DNA from: Symsagittifera roscoffensis
Lineage: Eukaryota; Xenacoelomorpha; Acoela; Convolutidae
Assembly: GCF_963678635.1 (NCBI RefSeq)
Contig: NC_087064.1
Location: 53,836,684 to 53,900,683, forward strand
Direction of reading: 5' to 3'
DNA length: 64,000 bases
Shown here piece after piece: positions 40,495 through 51,650 of this stretch. The stretch's first letter is position 1. Every line of letters begins with the position of its first letter. Below the pieces are notes generated by a model. The model made no database searches. It saw only the letters and a program-made list of their open reading frames with translations, and was not told the DNA's origin. The translations under genes were made by a program, and so were the position numbers.

Positions 40495-41418
40495 CCCGGG
40501 TTAACCAAAACTTCTTATCATACAATTTCCATATATGACAAACTTCTAGTCATACAATTTCATACAATTCCATACGTACAGAAAATTGTATGAAAACTCT
40601 ATGATAAGCATTTTTCCATATATGAAAATTGTATGATAGGTGTTTTCCCATAAACCAAAAATTTTGTTTTTTCTTTCTAAATTTAGTTTCTGAAAAATTT
40701 TCGGTTGTAGTTGCAACCGAACACAAGTGAAAAAGACCTTGGTTACTCAAAACACCAAAGTTTGGACGGTCTTGCATTTACAATGAGAAAACGACCTGAA
40801 TTTGGCTGTCTTTCACAATTTATATAACAAAAGTAACAAACTTATATTTTTTGGCAAAATTTTTTAATGATGATTATATTAAATTTTTGAATTTTCAAAC
40901 TATCAGACATTGATCAAGGCGTACATTAACACCCCAAACAAAAGAAAAAGGAATTTTCAGCGTTTTTGAAAAAAAAAATTCAGTGAAAAGAAAATAAAAG
41001 CCAATTTTATCGTATCCAGGACTACGTTATGCACACAAATTATTAAATTTTGCATGTAAAATTTTTTTTTTTTAAAAATGTTTGTTTGCGTACGAAAATC
41101 GATTTGCGGTTGAAAAAAATTTTGGGCCAAATTTTCAAATTACTTGAAAAATTTTCTCTGTCGCCATCAAAAAAATGCCAGTCATACAATTTCCATATAT
41201 GGGAATTGTACGATAAGCATTTTTTTCAAAAAACGAAAACCTTCAGTTTTTTATCTCCAGATTGTTTTTTTAGAATCAAACAGCCACAGAAATGAGTTTA
41301 TACCAGTTTTCAACCATTTTTAGAAATTGTATGAAAATTGTATGACAAGCATTTTCCCACACACTTGATGTATGGAATTGTATGATAAGCATTTTCGGTG
41401 TATGGAGGTCAACCCGGG
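40495..41418. mobile_element. DNA element with CCCGGGTT ends and iterated ATTGTATGATAAGC, 924 bp
   Basis: The left end CCCGGGTTAACC is mirrored by GGTCAACCCGGG at the right. Inside both ends, in inverted orientation, lies TTATCATACAATT(T/-)CCATA. At least ten copies or variants of ATTGTATGATAAGCATTTT sit at 40509-40645 and 41180-41395, none in the middle 500 bp. No transposase or clear target duplication is visible. It looks like a non-autonomous element of an unassigned superfamily. Confidence 0.75.
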
Positions 41419-41933
41419 AATACAATATTCAATATGGAATGATTCAATGCTCCCGTTCCGAACTACTTTTTTTTTTACTTTTGGCGAGTAATACTTAATT
41501 TCGAATATAAATATCTGTCGAGAAACTTATTATTTAAACGCAGCGCCAAAAACTCTATGGACTCAACCTTTTTATAGTGGATAATGGTTAGCAAAATGCA
41601 TACAATCTTTAAGCGAACGGCATGAAAATACTAAAAGCGTTTAAAATCTGAATTCTGAATGAATTTCAGATTAAGGTTTTTGATTAGGTCAAGGTCAAAT
41701 GTCCGTAAAATTTTGAGACTTTTTAGTTGCCTTGATTATCGATTACATTTTTAAGTAACAGTTTTTAATTCAAAAATTAAACCCGCGGTTGCATGCTAAT
41801 GGGAGCGTGTTGTAGGGTCGCGATTCTAATGCCAAATTGTAACATTCAGAAGCTCGTGGCTTGAAAGATATAAACAATTTTAAGAATCTTTCAAAAAAAC
41901 AAAAGAAAAATCAAATTTAAAAAATGTACCCTT

Positions 41934-42955
41934 CCCGCACCGGAGCTCCATGGATAATAATCGATTATATTGGAAAAATGTTGTCTGAAATGTTGTCCTT
42001 ATAATCCATTATAATCCATTATTGTGGCAAATTTAGACCACGTAATTGATTATCTGGTCATCAAAAATCGATTTTTTTTGGAAAATAAAAATCCATTATA
42101 ATCCATTTTTTTCTTCAATATAATCAATTATTTTGTCAAGAAAATCCATAATAATCTATTTTATTTCGTTAATTCTATTTTTAGTTCTTTGAAAAAAAGC
42201 AAGTTTCAGGAAGAAAAAAGCAAGTTTAAAAAATGTAAAATTACTGAGTTTTCCTAAAAACATGCAGTTAAAGCAAAGAATAATTTAAGACATTTAAGAC
42301 GAATCAGAATAACAGGTTAAATTGTGNNNNNNNNNNNNNNNNNNNNNNNNNNNNNNNNNNNNNNNNNNNNNNNNNNNNNNNNNNNNNNNNNNNNNNNNNN
42401 NNNNNNNNNNNNNNNNNNNNNNNNNNNNNNNNNNNNNNNNNNNNNNNNNNNNNNNNNNNNNNNNNNNNNNNNNNNNNNNNNNNNNNNNNNNNNNNNNNNN
42501 NNNNNNNNNNNNNNNNNNNNNNNNNNGGAGGGTGGGGGCGAAAAACAGTGAATGAAGCGTTAGACAAACTGCGATGAATTAAAAAAGTAGAGTCAAAAAA
42601 TATACAAATTTTAATCTGAAGTTTAACATTTTATGAAACGTAATACATAGCAACTGCACTAAATAGGAAATGAAATAATTTTGAACAAAATTAAAAATTG
42701 TATAAATAACCCCTCGAAAAAGTCCATTATAATCGATTATAATCGATTAAAAATGGATTATTTTGCCTCGAAAACAAGTTTCATTTTCTTTCAAAATTTC
42801 GGATTTCAGAATTATATTCGGATTTTATTGAATAGAAAACTAGTTTCATTAGAATCCATTTTTAATCGAATTTAATTGATTATTATCGAAATTTATTGAG
42901 ACAGACCACGAAAATTCAATATAATCGATTATTATCCATGGAACTCCGGTGCGGG
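41934..42955. mobile_element. DNA element with CCCGCACCGGAG ends and ATAATCGATTAT repeats, 1022 bp
   Basis: The left end CCCGCACCGGAGCTCCATGG continues into ATAATAATCGATTATATTG. The right end is its inverted copy (ATTATCCATGGAACTCCGGT then GCGGG), about 38 of 40 positions matching. Variants of ATAATCGATTAT / ATAATCCATTAT recur many times inside both flanks. The centre includes the 200-N gap. It sits inside one unit of the ~165-bp array. I cannot assign a superfamily; the target duplication is at most 2-3 bp. Confidence 0.8.
42327..42526. other. Assembly gap, 200 N
   Basis: Exactly 200 N inside the element at 41934-42955. The GGAGGGTGGGGGCG on its right edge is unlike the rest of the element and may mark a hard-to-read G-rich centre. 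Confidence 0.99.
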
Positions 42956-44159
42956 TTGGTTGCAAGCTTACGCGGATGTACTTTAGAGATGTGATTTCAA
43001 TGCCGAATTTTCACCTTCTAGCAGCTCGTACCTTAGGAGAAATGGACACTTTTACAAATCGTTCAAAAATTCTGAAGTTTAGAAAAAGTTATTTTTGCTT
43101 AATTTTAAAAAATTACTAACTTTAATTGAATGCTAACGCGAGTGTAGTTTAGGGTTGCAATTTTCATGCAAAAAATTGTTCTTCTAGGTGGTCTGTATTT
43201 AGGAGATTTAAACATTTTAACGAATCTTTCAAAAGGTTCTACAATATCTATCATAGTAATATGAAAAATTTATTTTGAATTCAAACTTTTGTACCCCTAC
43301 TTCCATACCATGTATGGGCATACTAACAATTTTTCAGCCGTACTTGCATTCTAACGATTTTACAAAACGTTCAAAATTTCTGAAATTTCGGAAAAAAAAA
43401 TTGAATAATATTTCATATTTCGAAACTTTGCAACCGTACTTGAGTGCTAGCGCGAGTGTAATTTAGAGTTGCAATTCTTATGCCGAAACTTATTTTTCCA
43501 GAGGGTCTTAGTTGAGGACATCTAAACTATTTTCTAATTCTTGCATAAATTTCTGAAAATCTACAAGAACAATACAAAAAATTCATTTTGAATTCGAACA
43601 TTTGTACCAGTACTTGCATACTATCGAGGGTGCAGTTTGGGATTATGGCTTTTATGCCAAAATTTTACCTACCGGAAGCTCTTAGATAAGAAGATGTCGA
43701 AAATATTACAAAATTTTTAAAGTTTCTGAAAACTTGAAATATTCCTAATATTTTAAGATTCAGTTATTCACAGCCGAGATAGCATGCTAACGGGGATTGT
43801 AGTCTAGCGTTGTGATTTTAATGCCAAAACTCAACCTTCCATAAGCTCCAAACTTAGAAGCTAATGACAGTTTTACGAATCTTTCCCAAAAATCGAATTA
43901 TTTTTTAGTTCAAAATTTCGTAGCCGTGTTAATAGGGAGGTTATTGATAAAAGCAATTTTTTTATGCATATATTTGGCCTTTCTGAAGCTCAATTCGAAA
44001 TCTGGAAACTTAATTTTTTTTGTCAAGGCCAAAACTCAAGTTTTCAATTTTGAGATTTGAATGATTATCGCCAAAACCTGAAACTTTTTACTTGAAACTA
44101 CAAAATTAGTTATAACAATTTTAAGATATCCGTTTAAAAGCTCGCATTAATTAAGTGCG

Positions 44160-45000
44160 AGCCTTTAAATGCTTGAATTGATGTTTGGAAAAACTTTTTG
44201 CTATCCGATTCACTTCAATGAAAAAATTTAAAATATTTAAAATTTGATAGCTTGAATAGTTTACAAAGAAAGAAATTTAACTTTTTGCCACGAATTTCAT
44301 AAAAGTTTGCTTGAACTTTTTTTTAAAAAATTTAATTTATGCGCAATTTATTTCGTTCTATGGACTTACTTAAATTTTCTCTAAAAATCTTGGCTTGAGT
44401 TGTTTTCATAGGAAAACTGTAACTTTTTGCAAAATGATTGGTCCAAGAACCAACTTTAATTTTTTCCATTGTTTAAATAGCTTGCTTAGAAGAACATAAA
44501 GTTTCTATTTTGTTTTCGAACCGATTCAGTATTTCGAAGTACTTTCAAAGATGGTATAGCTTGCTTAAGAATTTTAGATTTTTTGCGAGTTATTTCAACC
44601 TTTGAAATAACTTCAACTAATTCAACATTTCATAGCTTGAATAGACTGCTCGGAAAAAATTTGAAATTTTTGTAAACCGATTCGGTTTATGAAATATCTT
44701 GAAATAATAGAAATATGTTTTGTGAAATTCAATATTTTTAAAAAAGATGTACAATATGGCTGAACTATTTAGTTTTTCGATGCTTCCTCGCTTGAATAGC
44801 TTGATCAGAACAACAACTATTTTTTTGCGATCCGAGTGTTTATTGGAGACGGGCTTGCTAGTTCTCAATTGAGCAAAAAAATACGTTCAAAACAGCTTTA
44901 TATGTTTTTTTATTCGACCATTTCTAATAAAGTTGTTTTCAAAGTGTTGTTGAATTTTTTAGCTTGAAGGCATCAGAGAGGTGCTTTTAGGGCCAAAAAA
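44160..45000. repeat. Decayed tandem repeat containing ATAGCTTGAATAG
   Basis: ATAGCTTG(A/C)(A/T)TAG-like phrases followed by A-rich text and 'TTTTTGC...CCGATTC' recur near 44252, 44470, 44555, 44630 and 44790. The units are strongly diverged. Confidence 0.5.
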
Positions 45001-46850
45001 ATTCCCGTAAACAGCAGAAGCCTTTTGAAAACTTTACTTTTATATATTGGTTGAGAAGCTAAGAAACTAAGCTAGGTACTTAAGTAAGTTTTAATTCGCA
45101 TCAAAAGTAATACAAAAACCATTCAATTACAAAAAACTGAATATATTGAGTTTTCAGTAAATTTCTGTTAAAAATTTCAACAGATTTTTTAGCTCTTCTT
45201 TATCTGAAAATATACCGACATAAAGACCATCTTAACATCAAATTCTTTGCCCGTGAGTTAAGATTGAAATTTCATGTCTCGTGAGTCTAGATTGAGTTGC
45301 CGTTTAATTGTTGAGCACAAAAGATATATTCAAAAAATGTTGAATGGTTTTCTCAAAAATTGGCACTGATTCGTCAATCTCATTCCACGGGTCGATCAAT
45401 AAGTTTTATGAGTTGTCCTAAAAGACTAAATAGAGCTAATTTTTGCTGGAATTATTATGGCCGTATGCAAATTTTTCATTTGAGAACAGTCCGAAATTGA
45501 CGTTTCATGGCACTTAGTGGAAAGCTTTGACCACAAAACTGAGTTTGTTTTCGGTGTGCCACTTTCTCAAAATGACTGTGATTTTGCGCCAAAGGCGTTG
45601 TTAGAACATATTTAGGATTGATCGTCGAAAAGTCGAATTGCAAAATAAAACCAAATGCGAGTTTTTGGGTAGTCAGTGGCTCGAGTCACTGAAGTCCATG
45701 TCTAATTCCGCTACCTAGTTGCTAAAAATTTTTATTATATGTGCAACTTCTTCACCAAAATTTCTCTCAGGCCAGAGATATAAACAACAAAACATAAAAA
45801 CTGTATGGAATTATGACCAAAATGTTTTTGGAGAGTCATAAATGAAGACAATAACAACGGCTAATTCCTCGCTGTGATCAAAAAAGGACAGGAAAATTTT
45901 TACGAAAATTTTTTACAATTTTGTTTTTCAAAATTTCAAGGTAATTATTTAAGCACGGATCATAATTCATATTGAAATACACAAAAAATTGTCAGCGTAC
46001 GCCAATGATCATATAAAACTGTTAAGCTGAAAAATCTGACATTTGATGACTTGTAAAAAATTGTTGTAGAAAAATTTTAAAAAAGTTTTTATGAAGACAT
46101 CAGTCAACATGGTAATTAAGGAAATGGGAAATCAATGACATCTAAATATAGGCTCTGCTTTCTTTATGTGATTGTGCTTTGTCTGTTTGATATTTTCAAG
46201 CCAGATATATAACTCCTATATTAAGTCATAGTCCTAGTCTTAACTTCTTAAATATCATAGAATTGTAGAAGTTTAGAAAGTTGAAGATTTTTAAACTTTT
46301 TTTCCAGAAAAACTTGGGCTAATGCAAAGTTTAAAAAAAACTTTTTTTTCTTTCGCTAGATTATGATTGCTTGGTTTAAATTATGTACAAAGGTAAAACT
46401 TTACGTCTGATCATTTGAGAGCTAGAAGAAAGCACTTAGCAAAAAAAAACAAGTTGCACCAATCGGATTTACTAAATGTTGTTACTAAAACTCTTGATAT
46501 TCTGGGCATTTTGTGTGATTACTCTGGTTTCTCTGGCTGCATTGATTTAGTAGCGAGCAGTAGTAATTAAAAAAAGTAGTTTTGTCGGCAGTCAGTTTTT
46601 TTTTGTGTGCTCAGTTAATGAGTGTATTTGAGAAAAATCGTCATATGATGGTGAGGTATTTTGAGTCTCACATAGTGAGTTTGATTAGATAGATACATTT
46701 GTGACAATATCAACACTATCCGACCGTAGTGTAATATTCATTCTCGATTGTCGGCAGAAATATGCCGCCAAATCGGTTTGATTAGATGCAGTTGCTTCCT
46801 TCCGTTGTTCATATTCGATTGTGAAGGTCGAGAGATAATAACAACACTGC
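45001..46850. other. No gene recognised
   Basis: AT-rich, with only short frames. I see no element with defined ends. Confidence 0.5.
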
Positions 46851-46851
46851 T

Positions 46852-47252
46852 CGTGTATCAGGGCAAAGCCCTGACTTTTCCGACTGCTTTTATTCATATC
46901 GAATAGTGTTTTGGGATACTGAATTGCTAAATTTTGGACAATATCAAAGATCAAATGAGTCTTACGATTCGAGTCTTACGAAATTAATAGACCACAAAGC
47001 TAGCCTCAATTCGATTTGGAACGTTTTTGTGAGCGGGATAATTCACCACGCATATGTATTTTGCGTTACATTTTCAGTATTATGAATTAAATCTTCAAAG
47101 CATGTAAAAATTTGTCCGGAGCATGGCCAAACTGGTATTTTTCAATTTTTGAAAAAAAAGTAAGATTTAAATAATCGTTTTAAGTTTGATTTCAGGGAGT
47201 CGATATCTTCAATGGGGCTCAGCTTAATATTTTTTGGTTAAATACTGTTATT
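46852..47252 (-). mobile_element. Family B repeat, main part, split by family A
   Basis: Minus orientation, from ACTGCTCGTGTATCAGGGC through the CACAAAGCTAGCCTCAATTC and GCGGGATAATTCACCACGCA segments to TTAAATACTGTTATTTT. Its 5' tail continues at 47805 after the inserted family A element. Confidence 0.85.
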
Positions 47253-47804
47253 TTTCCAACTTTCGATACGAAAGTAACGGAATATTTGTGCTCGGGTCGT
47301 TTTTTTTTCTTCAGACAAATTTCGACTTTTTAACCAGCCATTTTTGACGGAATTTTTGACGGAATTTTTGACGGATATCATTCAAAAGGCATTGTTGTCC
47401 TGAGCTTAAATTTGAAAAGATATTTCACCTGTGATCATTTTTCGTAAAGTTAAGAGGGTTTAAAGATTACCATTTTGACTAATTTGGGACAATTAACGCG
47501 CGATATATTTCGCGCTATTAACGCGTCGTAAGCGGAGATTTAATCCGTCTTAGAAATCGTTCCAAATTGGTTGAAAGAAGCTTATTTGCCATAATTGACT
47601 TGTTACAAGGAGCGAAATTTATTCTTTTGTAGTTAATATGGCGTGTGGGGGGATGATTTTCATGGAAAAAGTTTCAAACTTTGGAAATTTTTTTTTCTCA
47701 TTTTTTACGTTTAATTTGTTAATAATATTTATGATATTACTGCTCCATAGACCTTAAAAGGCAGTCGGAACATTCAAGGATTCGCCCTGATACGAGCAGT
47801 CTTG
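47253..47804 (+). mobile_element. Family A repeat inserted in family B
   Basis: A complete plus-oriented copy with all landmarks. A short triplication of GACGGAATTTTT is near 47348-47380, and the hairpin region has CGTCGTAAGC instead of CGTAAGC. The insertion lies in a T run of family B, without visible target duplication. Confidence 0.88.
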
Positions 47805-47865
47805 TTCAGTTTGCCTAAAATTGACTAAATGAAAAACACCACACCAAGCAGAACTTCAATTGTTT
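47805..47865 (-). mobile_element. Family B repeat, 5' tail after the insertion
   Basis: TTGCCTAAAATTGACTAAATG and CACCACACCAAGCA match the 5' part of the copy at 19144-19610 (about 19545-19580), so it continues the copy at 46852-47252. The last 5' motif is decayed. Confidence 0.75.
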
Positions 47866-48114
47866 CCTAGTTTTACGCTCCAATATATTTTTTGACTCTG
47901 ATTCTTCTGCGGTTTGACTTCTGAAATAATTTTAAGTTCAATACATTGATTTTTTTAAAAGGGAGGCAAAATCCAATATGGAAAAGCAAAAGTGTAAAGG
48001 CCACAAAAAACGTTTGAAATGATTAAATTGAGCAGAGATCTTCTTGAAATTTTTTATTGCTGGTCTTTTTTCTGACCAGAATTTTGCTGATTCTAGGTTA
48101 TTTCTAATTAGAAA

Positions 48115-48190
48115 AAAGTCTCTTAGTGGGTCTCGAATCCATGATTTTTTGTTAACTAGATATTTGCGTTAAATGCTAAGCCAAATTTCC
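48115..48190 (-). repeat. tRNA-like module (SINE head), minus
   Basis: The minus strand carries TTTGGCTTAGCATTTAACGC (A-box-like) and GGATTCGAGACC (B-box-like) about 27 bp apart. It is not foldable as an intact tRNA. Confidence 0.5.
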
Positions 48191-48399
48191 TGACAAAATA
48201 TTATATTTGTATATTTGTAGCAATTCAAAGCAAAACAAAACCTGTTATAACACATCGACTTCTTCAGCTCATATTGGATCGTTCGGAATGCAAAAATTTT
48301 TGTTGTGACGATATTTGGTGGAGGAATGTATCGTAAAAATTTTAAGCTATAGAGTTTCGATACCCTACAACTTATGTTTTTTTGAAACAATTTCGTTTC

Positions 48400-48455
48400 T
48401 GTTTTAACGGGGATTGACCCCGGTACTTTCTGTATAGTTGCTACTCGGTTATCTT
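48400..48455 (-). repeat. tRNA-like module, minus
   Basis: The minus strand reads GATAACCGAGTAGCAAC (A-box-like) and, 14 bp on, CGGGGTCAATCCCCG, a perfect 5-bp T-arm-like stem with a 5-base loop. The loop is too short and the spacing too small for a functional tRNA. Confidence 0.5.
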
Positions 48456-48789
48456 TTTTGAATCCTTATTTACGTTAATTGTTGCGTTTCACAATTTTTG
48501 TCCCAAATCAAACAATTTAAGCAAAAGTATGAAGTATTTAAAAAAGAAGTACTTGGTTCGATAATTTTGTATCAGTTGCCGTTCGATAATTATTATCTTT
48601 ATGATTATTAGCAGTGACAAATGAGTAAATTTTTTAGATGTAGTTTTTTGACTTTTTAAAGTAACTTACGTCTGTAGTTTTAGTCACTATTTTGTACTTC
48701 GTATTGCAAGTCACTATTTTGTATTTCGTATTGCAAGTGTTGCGAAACTTTGCTTTGCCTCTGCGTGGAATCTCAATCTTTTTCAGTAC

Positions 48790-48855
48790 TTCAGTCTAGA
48801 ACTAAAGCATACACTTTCAAAAAAAAAGGTCTACAGTTCGAATACCGGTCGGATC
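48790..48855 (+). repeat. tRNA-like module, plus
   Basis: AGTTCGAATACC (B-box-like) at 48835 follows an A-rich segment and a weak A-box. It is the third such module in 750 bp. Confidence 0.45.
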
Positions 48856-49010
48856 TTGATTGTTTTTGATGTTTGGAAATTAAATATTTTTTTAGAAATT
48901 TTGGTTGTCGGATAATCGTTTGTCCAATTGTGTTTATCGGCTTACTATAAAAGTATGCAAAGTTTTGAATGCAATATGTGCTATGTTGATTTAAATAACC
49001 CATTTGTGTC

Positions 49011-49846
49011 ATTCAGATTGCAAAAATAGGTTGGAGTATTCAAAGAATGGGCGTAAAAATTTCGAGTTACTTTTTTAATATTAAAAATTTTTTTGACATC
49101 ATTTCGTTTGCAGCCAACTGGCATCCACTCAGCTAATTTCAGCTTTTTTTTTCGACCTAGTTAAAATTTTTGAGTGCATTTTAATCGTTGAATATTGTAT
49201 TTTTTGACACATGATCCTCAAAATGAAGATCATACCAAACAAAATTAAAAAATGTTTGTAGTTTTGTTGAATTGAAAAAAAATCGAACTCGTTACTTCTG
49301 TCTCATTTTCTCTCTACTAATATATAATATTAACTCTGTGACCATCGCGAGTGTTCCGAAGCTCTAACTCTCCTTTGCTTATAATTTTTGGTACGGAAGA
49401 CAATAGGCTGGTTTCATTCGTCATTTTGTTTCATTCAGATTGCAAAAATAGGTTGTAATATTCAAAGAATGGGGCGTAAAAATTTCGAGTTACTTTTTTA
49501 ATATTAAAAAATTTTTTGACATCATTTCGTTTGCAGCCAACTGGCATCCACTCAGCTAATTTCAGCTTTTTTTTCGACCTAGTTAAAATTTTTGAGTGCA
49601 TTTTAATCGTTGATGATTGTATTTTTTGACACATGATCCTCAAAATGAAGATCATACCAAACAAAATTAAAAAATGTTTGTAGTTTTGTTGAATTGAAAA
49701 AAAAATCGAACTCGTTACTTCTGTCTCATTTTCTCTCTACTAATATATAATATTAACTCTGTGACCATCGCGAGTGTTCCGAAGCTCTAACTCTCCTTTG
49801 CTTATAATTTTTGGTTCGGAAGACAATAGGCTGGTTTCATTCGTCA
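49011..49846. repeat. Tandem duplication, unit ~414-422 bp x 2
   Basis: The block from ATTCAGATTGCAAAAATAGG to GGCTGGTTTCATTCGTCA occurs at 49011-49422 and 49433-49846. Only a handful of substitutions and A/T-run length changes separate the copies, so it is a recent segmental duplication. No coding content is seen. Confidence 0.95.
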
Positions 49847-50289
49847 GAAAAACAAGGTTTTTAAAACCGGAAAAAGTTAACTCAAAAATTTTCAAAGATA
49901 CATTGGGTCCACCTAATTCAAAACTCACTGATTGGGTTTTAGAATGAGGAGTTTTTTTTACCGTAATCAACCTGACGACTCTGAAAGAAAAAATGGGCAA
50001 GAGCGATAACTGATGTATTTTTTTTGGCTGTGTTTGAAAAGTATCAATATCATTTTTTTTGCTCTTCAGCGGTACTATTAGCCTTTAAACCAAAAATTCA
50101 AAAAAATTTCTTTAAAAACACATCATTAAGTTTTTTCTAGAATTTTGGTTAATGGATGAAAACAATGCAATAAATTAGTCGGCAATAAACTACCCGCTGG
50201 TCAAAATTTGTGATCGTTTCTTTAATAGTTATTCCGCAAAAAAATAAGCGAAAATGTTATTGGGCACAAAAACTGCAACAAAATTTATC

Positions 50290-50375
50290 TGAATGATTTT
50301 CATGACATCTGTGAACAACTAAGAGTCAATTTAAGACATAAGAAAGCACCATCTTGTCCTAAATATCTGATGACC
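50290..50375 (+). repeat. Putative 5' LTR remnant of the BEL/Pao element
   Basis: ATCTGTGAACAACTAAGAG...CAATTTAAGACATAAGAAA resembles 56630-56715 (TTCTGTGAACAGCTAAGAGA...). The similarity covers about 80 bp, is in direct orientation and is about 6.3 kb away. The original LTR boundaries are not visible. Confidence 0.6.
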
Positions 50376-50384
50376 ACAGCTCAA

Positions 50385-51650
50385 GGACTTCAGCCGAAGT
50401 TCCCAATTTTAGTATCTGTCGTCAGGACTCAATTTTGGGGCAAACCTCAAGGACCCCATCCGTAGGTCCCAATCTCAGAACCTATCCTCAGGATTCAATT
50501 CTGGAACCAATTGCAAGGACCCCATCTGTGGATCTCAATATCAGGGCCCATCTCTAGGACCTAATCTCATGACCCTACTTCGGGGCCAATCTCAAGGACC
50601 CCATCTGAGGGTCGAATTCCAGAGTTCATCTTTAGGACCCGGTCTCACGATCCTACTTCGGGGTCCCAATCTCAAGATTTATCGTCAGGACTCATTATCG
50701 GGGCCAATCTCAAGGATCCCATCCGAAAATCCCAATCTCAGGACTTACCTTTAGGACTCAATTTAGGGGCCAATCTCAAGGACTCCATATCAAGGTACCA
50801 ATTTCATGGCCTGTCCTCGGCATTCAAAATTGGGGCCAATCTCACGGACACAATCTGAAAGTTCCAATCTGAGGACCCGTCATCAGGCCCCCATCTCAAG
50901 GTGCCACTCCCAAGCACTATCTTCAGGAAGCGAACCTCGGGACCTTTTTGCAGGGCACGACTTCAGGACTCATCCTAGGAACCTATCTCAAGGACCTCAT
51001 CTCAAGGGCCCAACCTCAGAGCATACTTTTAGGGCACCTTTCAGGGCCCTATATTCAGGGTCTTACTTCAGGGACCCAGCCTTAGGGACCTCATCTCAAG
51101 GTGCCAATCCCAGACCCTATCTTCAGGACGCCGTCCTCAAGACCTATCTGCAAGACACGAATTCAAGACCCACCCTCGGAGCCAATCTCTAGGATCTCAT
51201 CTGAAGGGCCTAACCTCAGAGCATACTTAAGGACACCATCCAGGGCCCTATATTCAGGATTTTATTTCAAGGACCCAGTCTTAAGGACCTCATCTCAAGG
51301 TGCCAATCCCAGACCCTATCTTTAGGACGCCGTCCTCAAGACCTATCTGCAAGACACGAATTCAAGCCCCACCCTCGGAGCCAATCTCTAGCACCTGATC
51401 TGAAGGGCCTAACCTCAGAGCATACTTTAAGGACACCATTCAGGGCCCTATATTCAGGGTTTTATTTCAAGGACCCAGTCTTAAAGACCTCATCTCAAGG
51501 TGCCAATCCCAGACCCTATCTTCAGGACGCCGTCCCAAAAGACCTATCTGCAAGACACGATTTCAAAACACAAACTCGGGGCCAATCTGAAAGACCCTAT
51601 CTGATGGTCCGAAACTCCAGAACCACAACGTCATCATCTCAACTTCAAAG
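50385..51650 (+). repeat. Minisatellite: ~66-bp units evolving into a 200-bp higher-order repeat
   Basis: Short modules (CAATCTCAAGGACCCCATCT, GGTCCCAATCTCAGGACC, TCCTCAGGACTC, TTCTGGGGCCAATC) first form two units of exactly 66 bp (from about 50399). From about 50750 they form a 200-bp higher-order unit: the landmark CAAGACACGA (or CAGGGCACGA) recurs at 50951, 51151, 51350 and 51551. GC content is well above the flanks. The open frames across it (for example 50806-51192) only reflect the periodic sequence and are not taken as genes. Confidence 0.92.

Larger units (their letters stand above)
41780..43990. repeat. Decayed tandem array, unit ~155-175 bp
   Basis: A recurring segment (roughly TTGCATGCTAACG.GAGTGTAGT, TTGCAATTTTTATGCC.AAA, TTCTAG.AGCTC) begins near 41787, 42957, 43130, 43436, 43612, 43772 and 43925. 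Unit length is close to nucleosome repeat length. The array is split by the element at 41934-42955. Confidence 0.7.

Noticed and set aside
40495-41418. Interpretation of the ATTGTATGATAAGC copies as a CRISPR or minisatellite
   Set aside because: The copies occur in inverted orientation at the two ends of a bounded element and are absent from its centre, which fits subterminal repeats.
42304-42567. Three frames of 75-87 codons
   Set aside because: Made almost entirely of N.
48408-48422. Possible tRNA gene with a perfect T-arm stem
   Set aside because: The loop is 5 instead of 7 bases, the A/B spacing is too short and no acceptor stem pairs.
50806-51325. Two overlapping plus-strand frames of 128 and 74 codons with repeats like SQGP and RDP
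   Set aside because: They are translations of a minisatellite in different frames; the regular period keeps stops out, and no start context or family supports coding.
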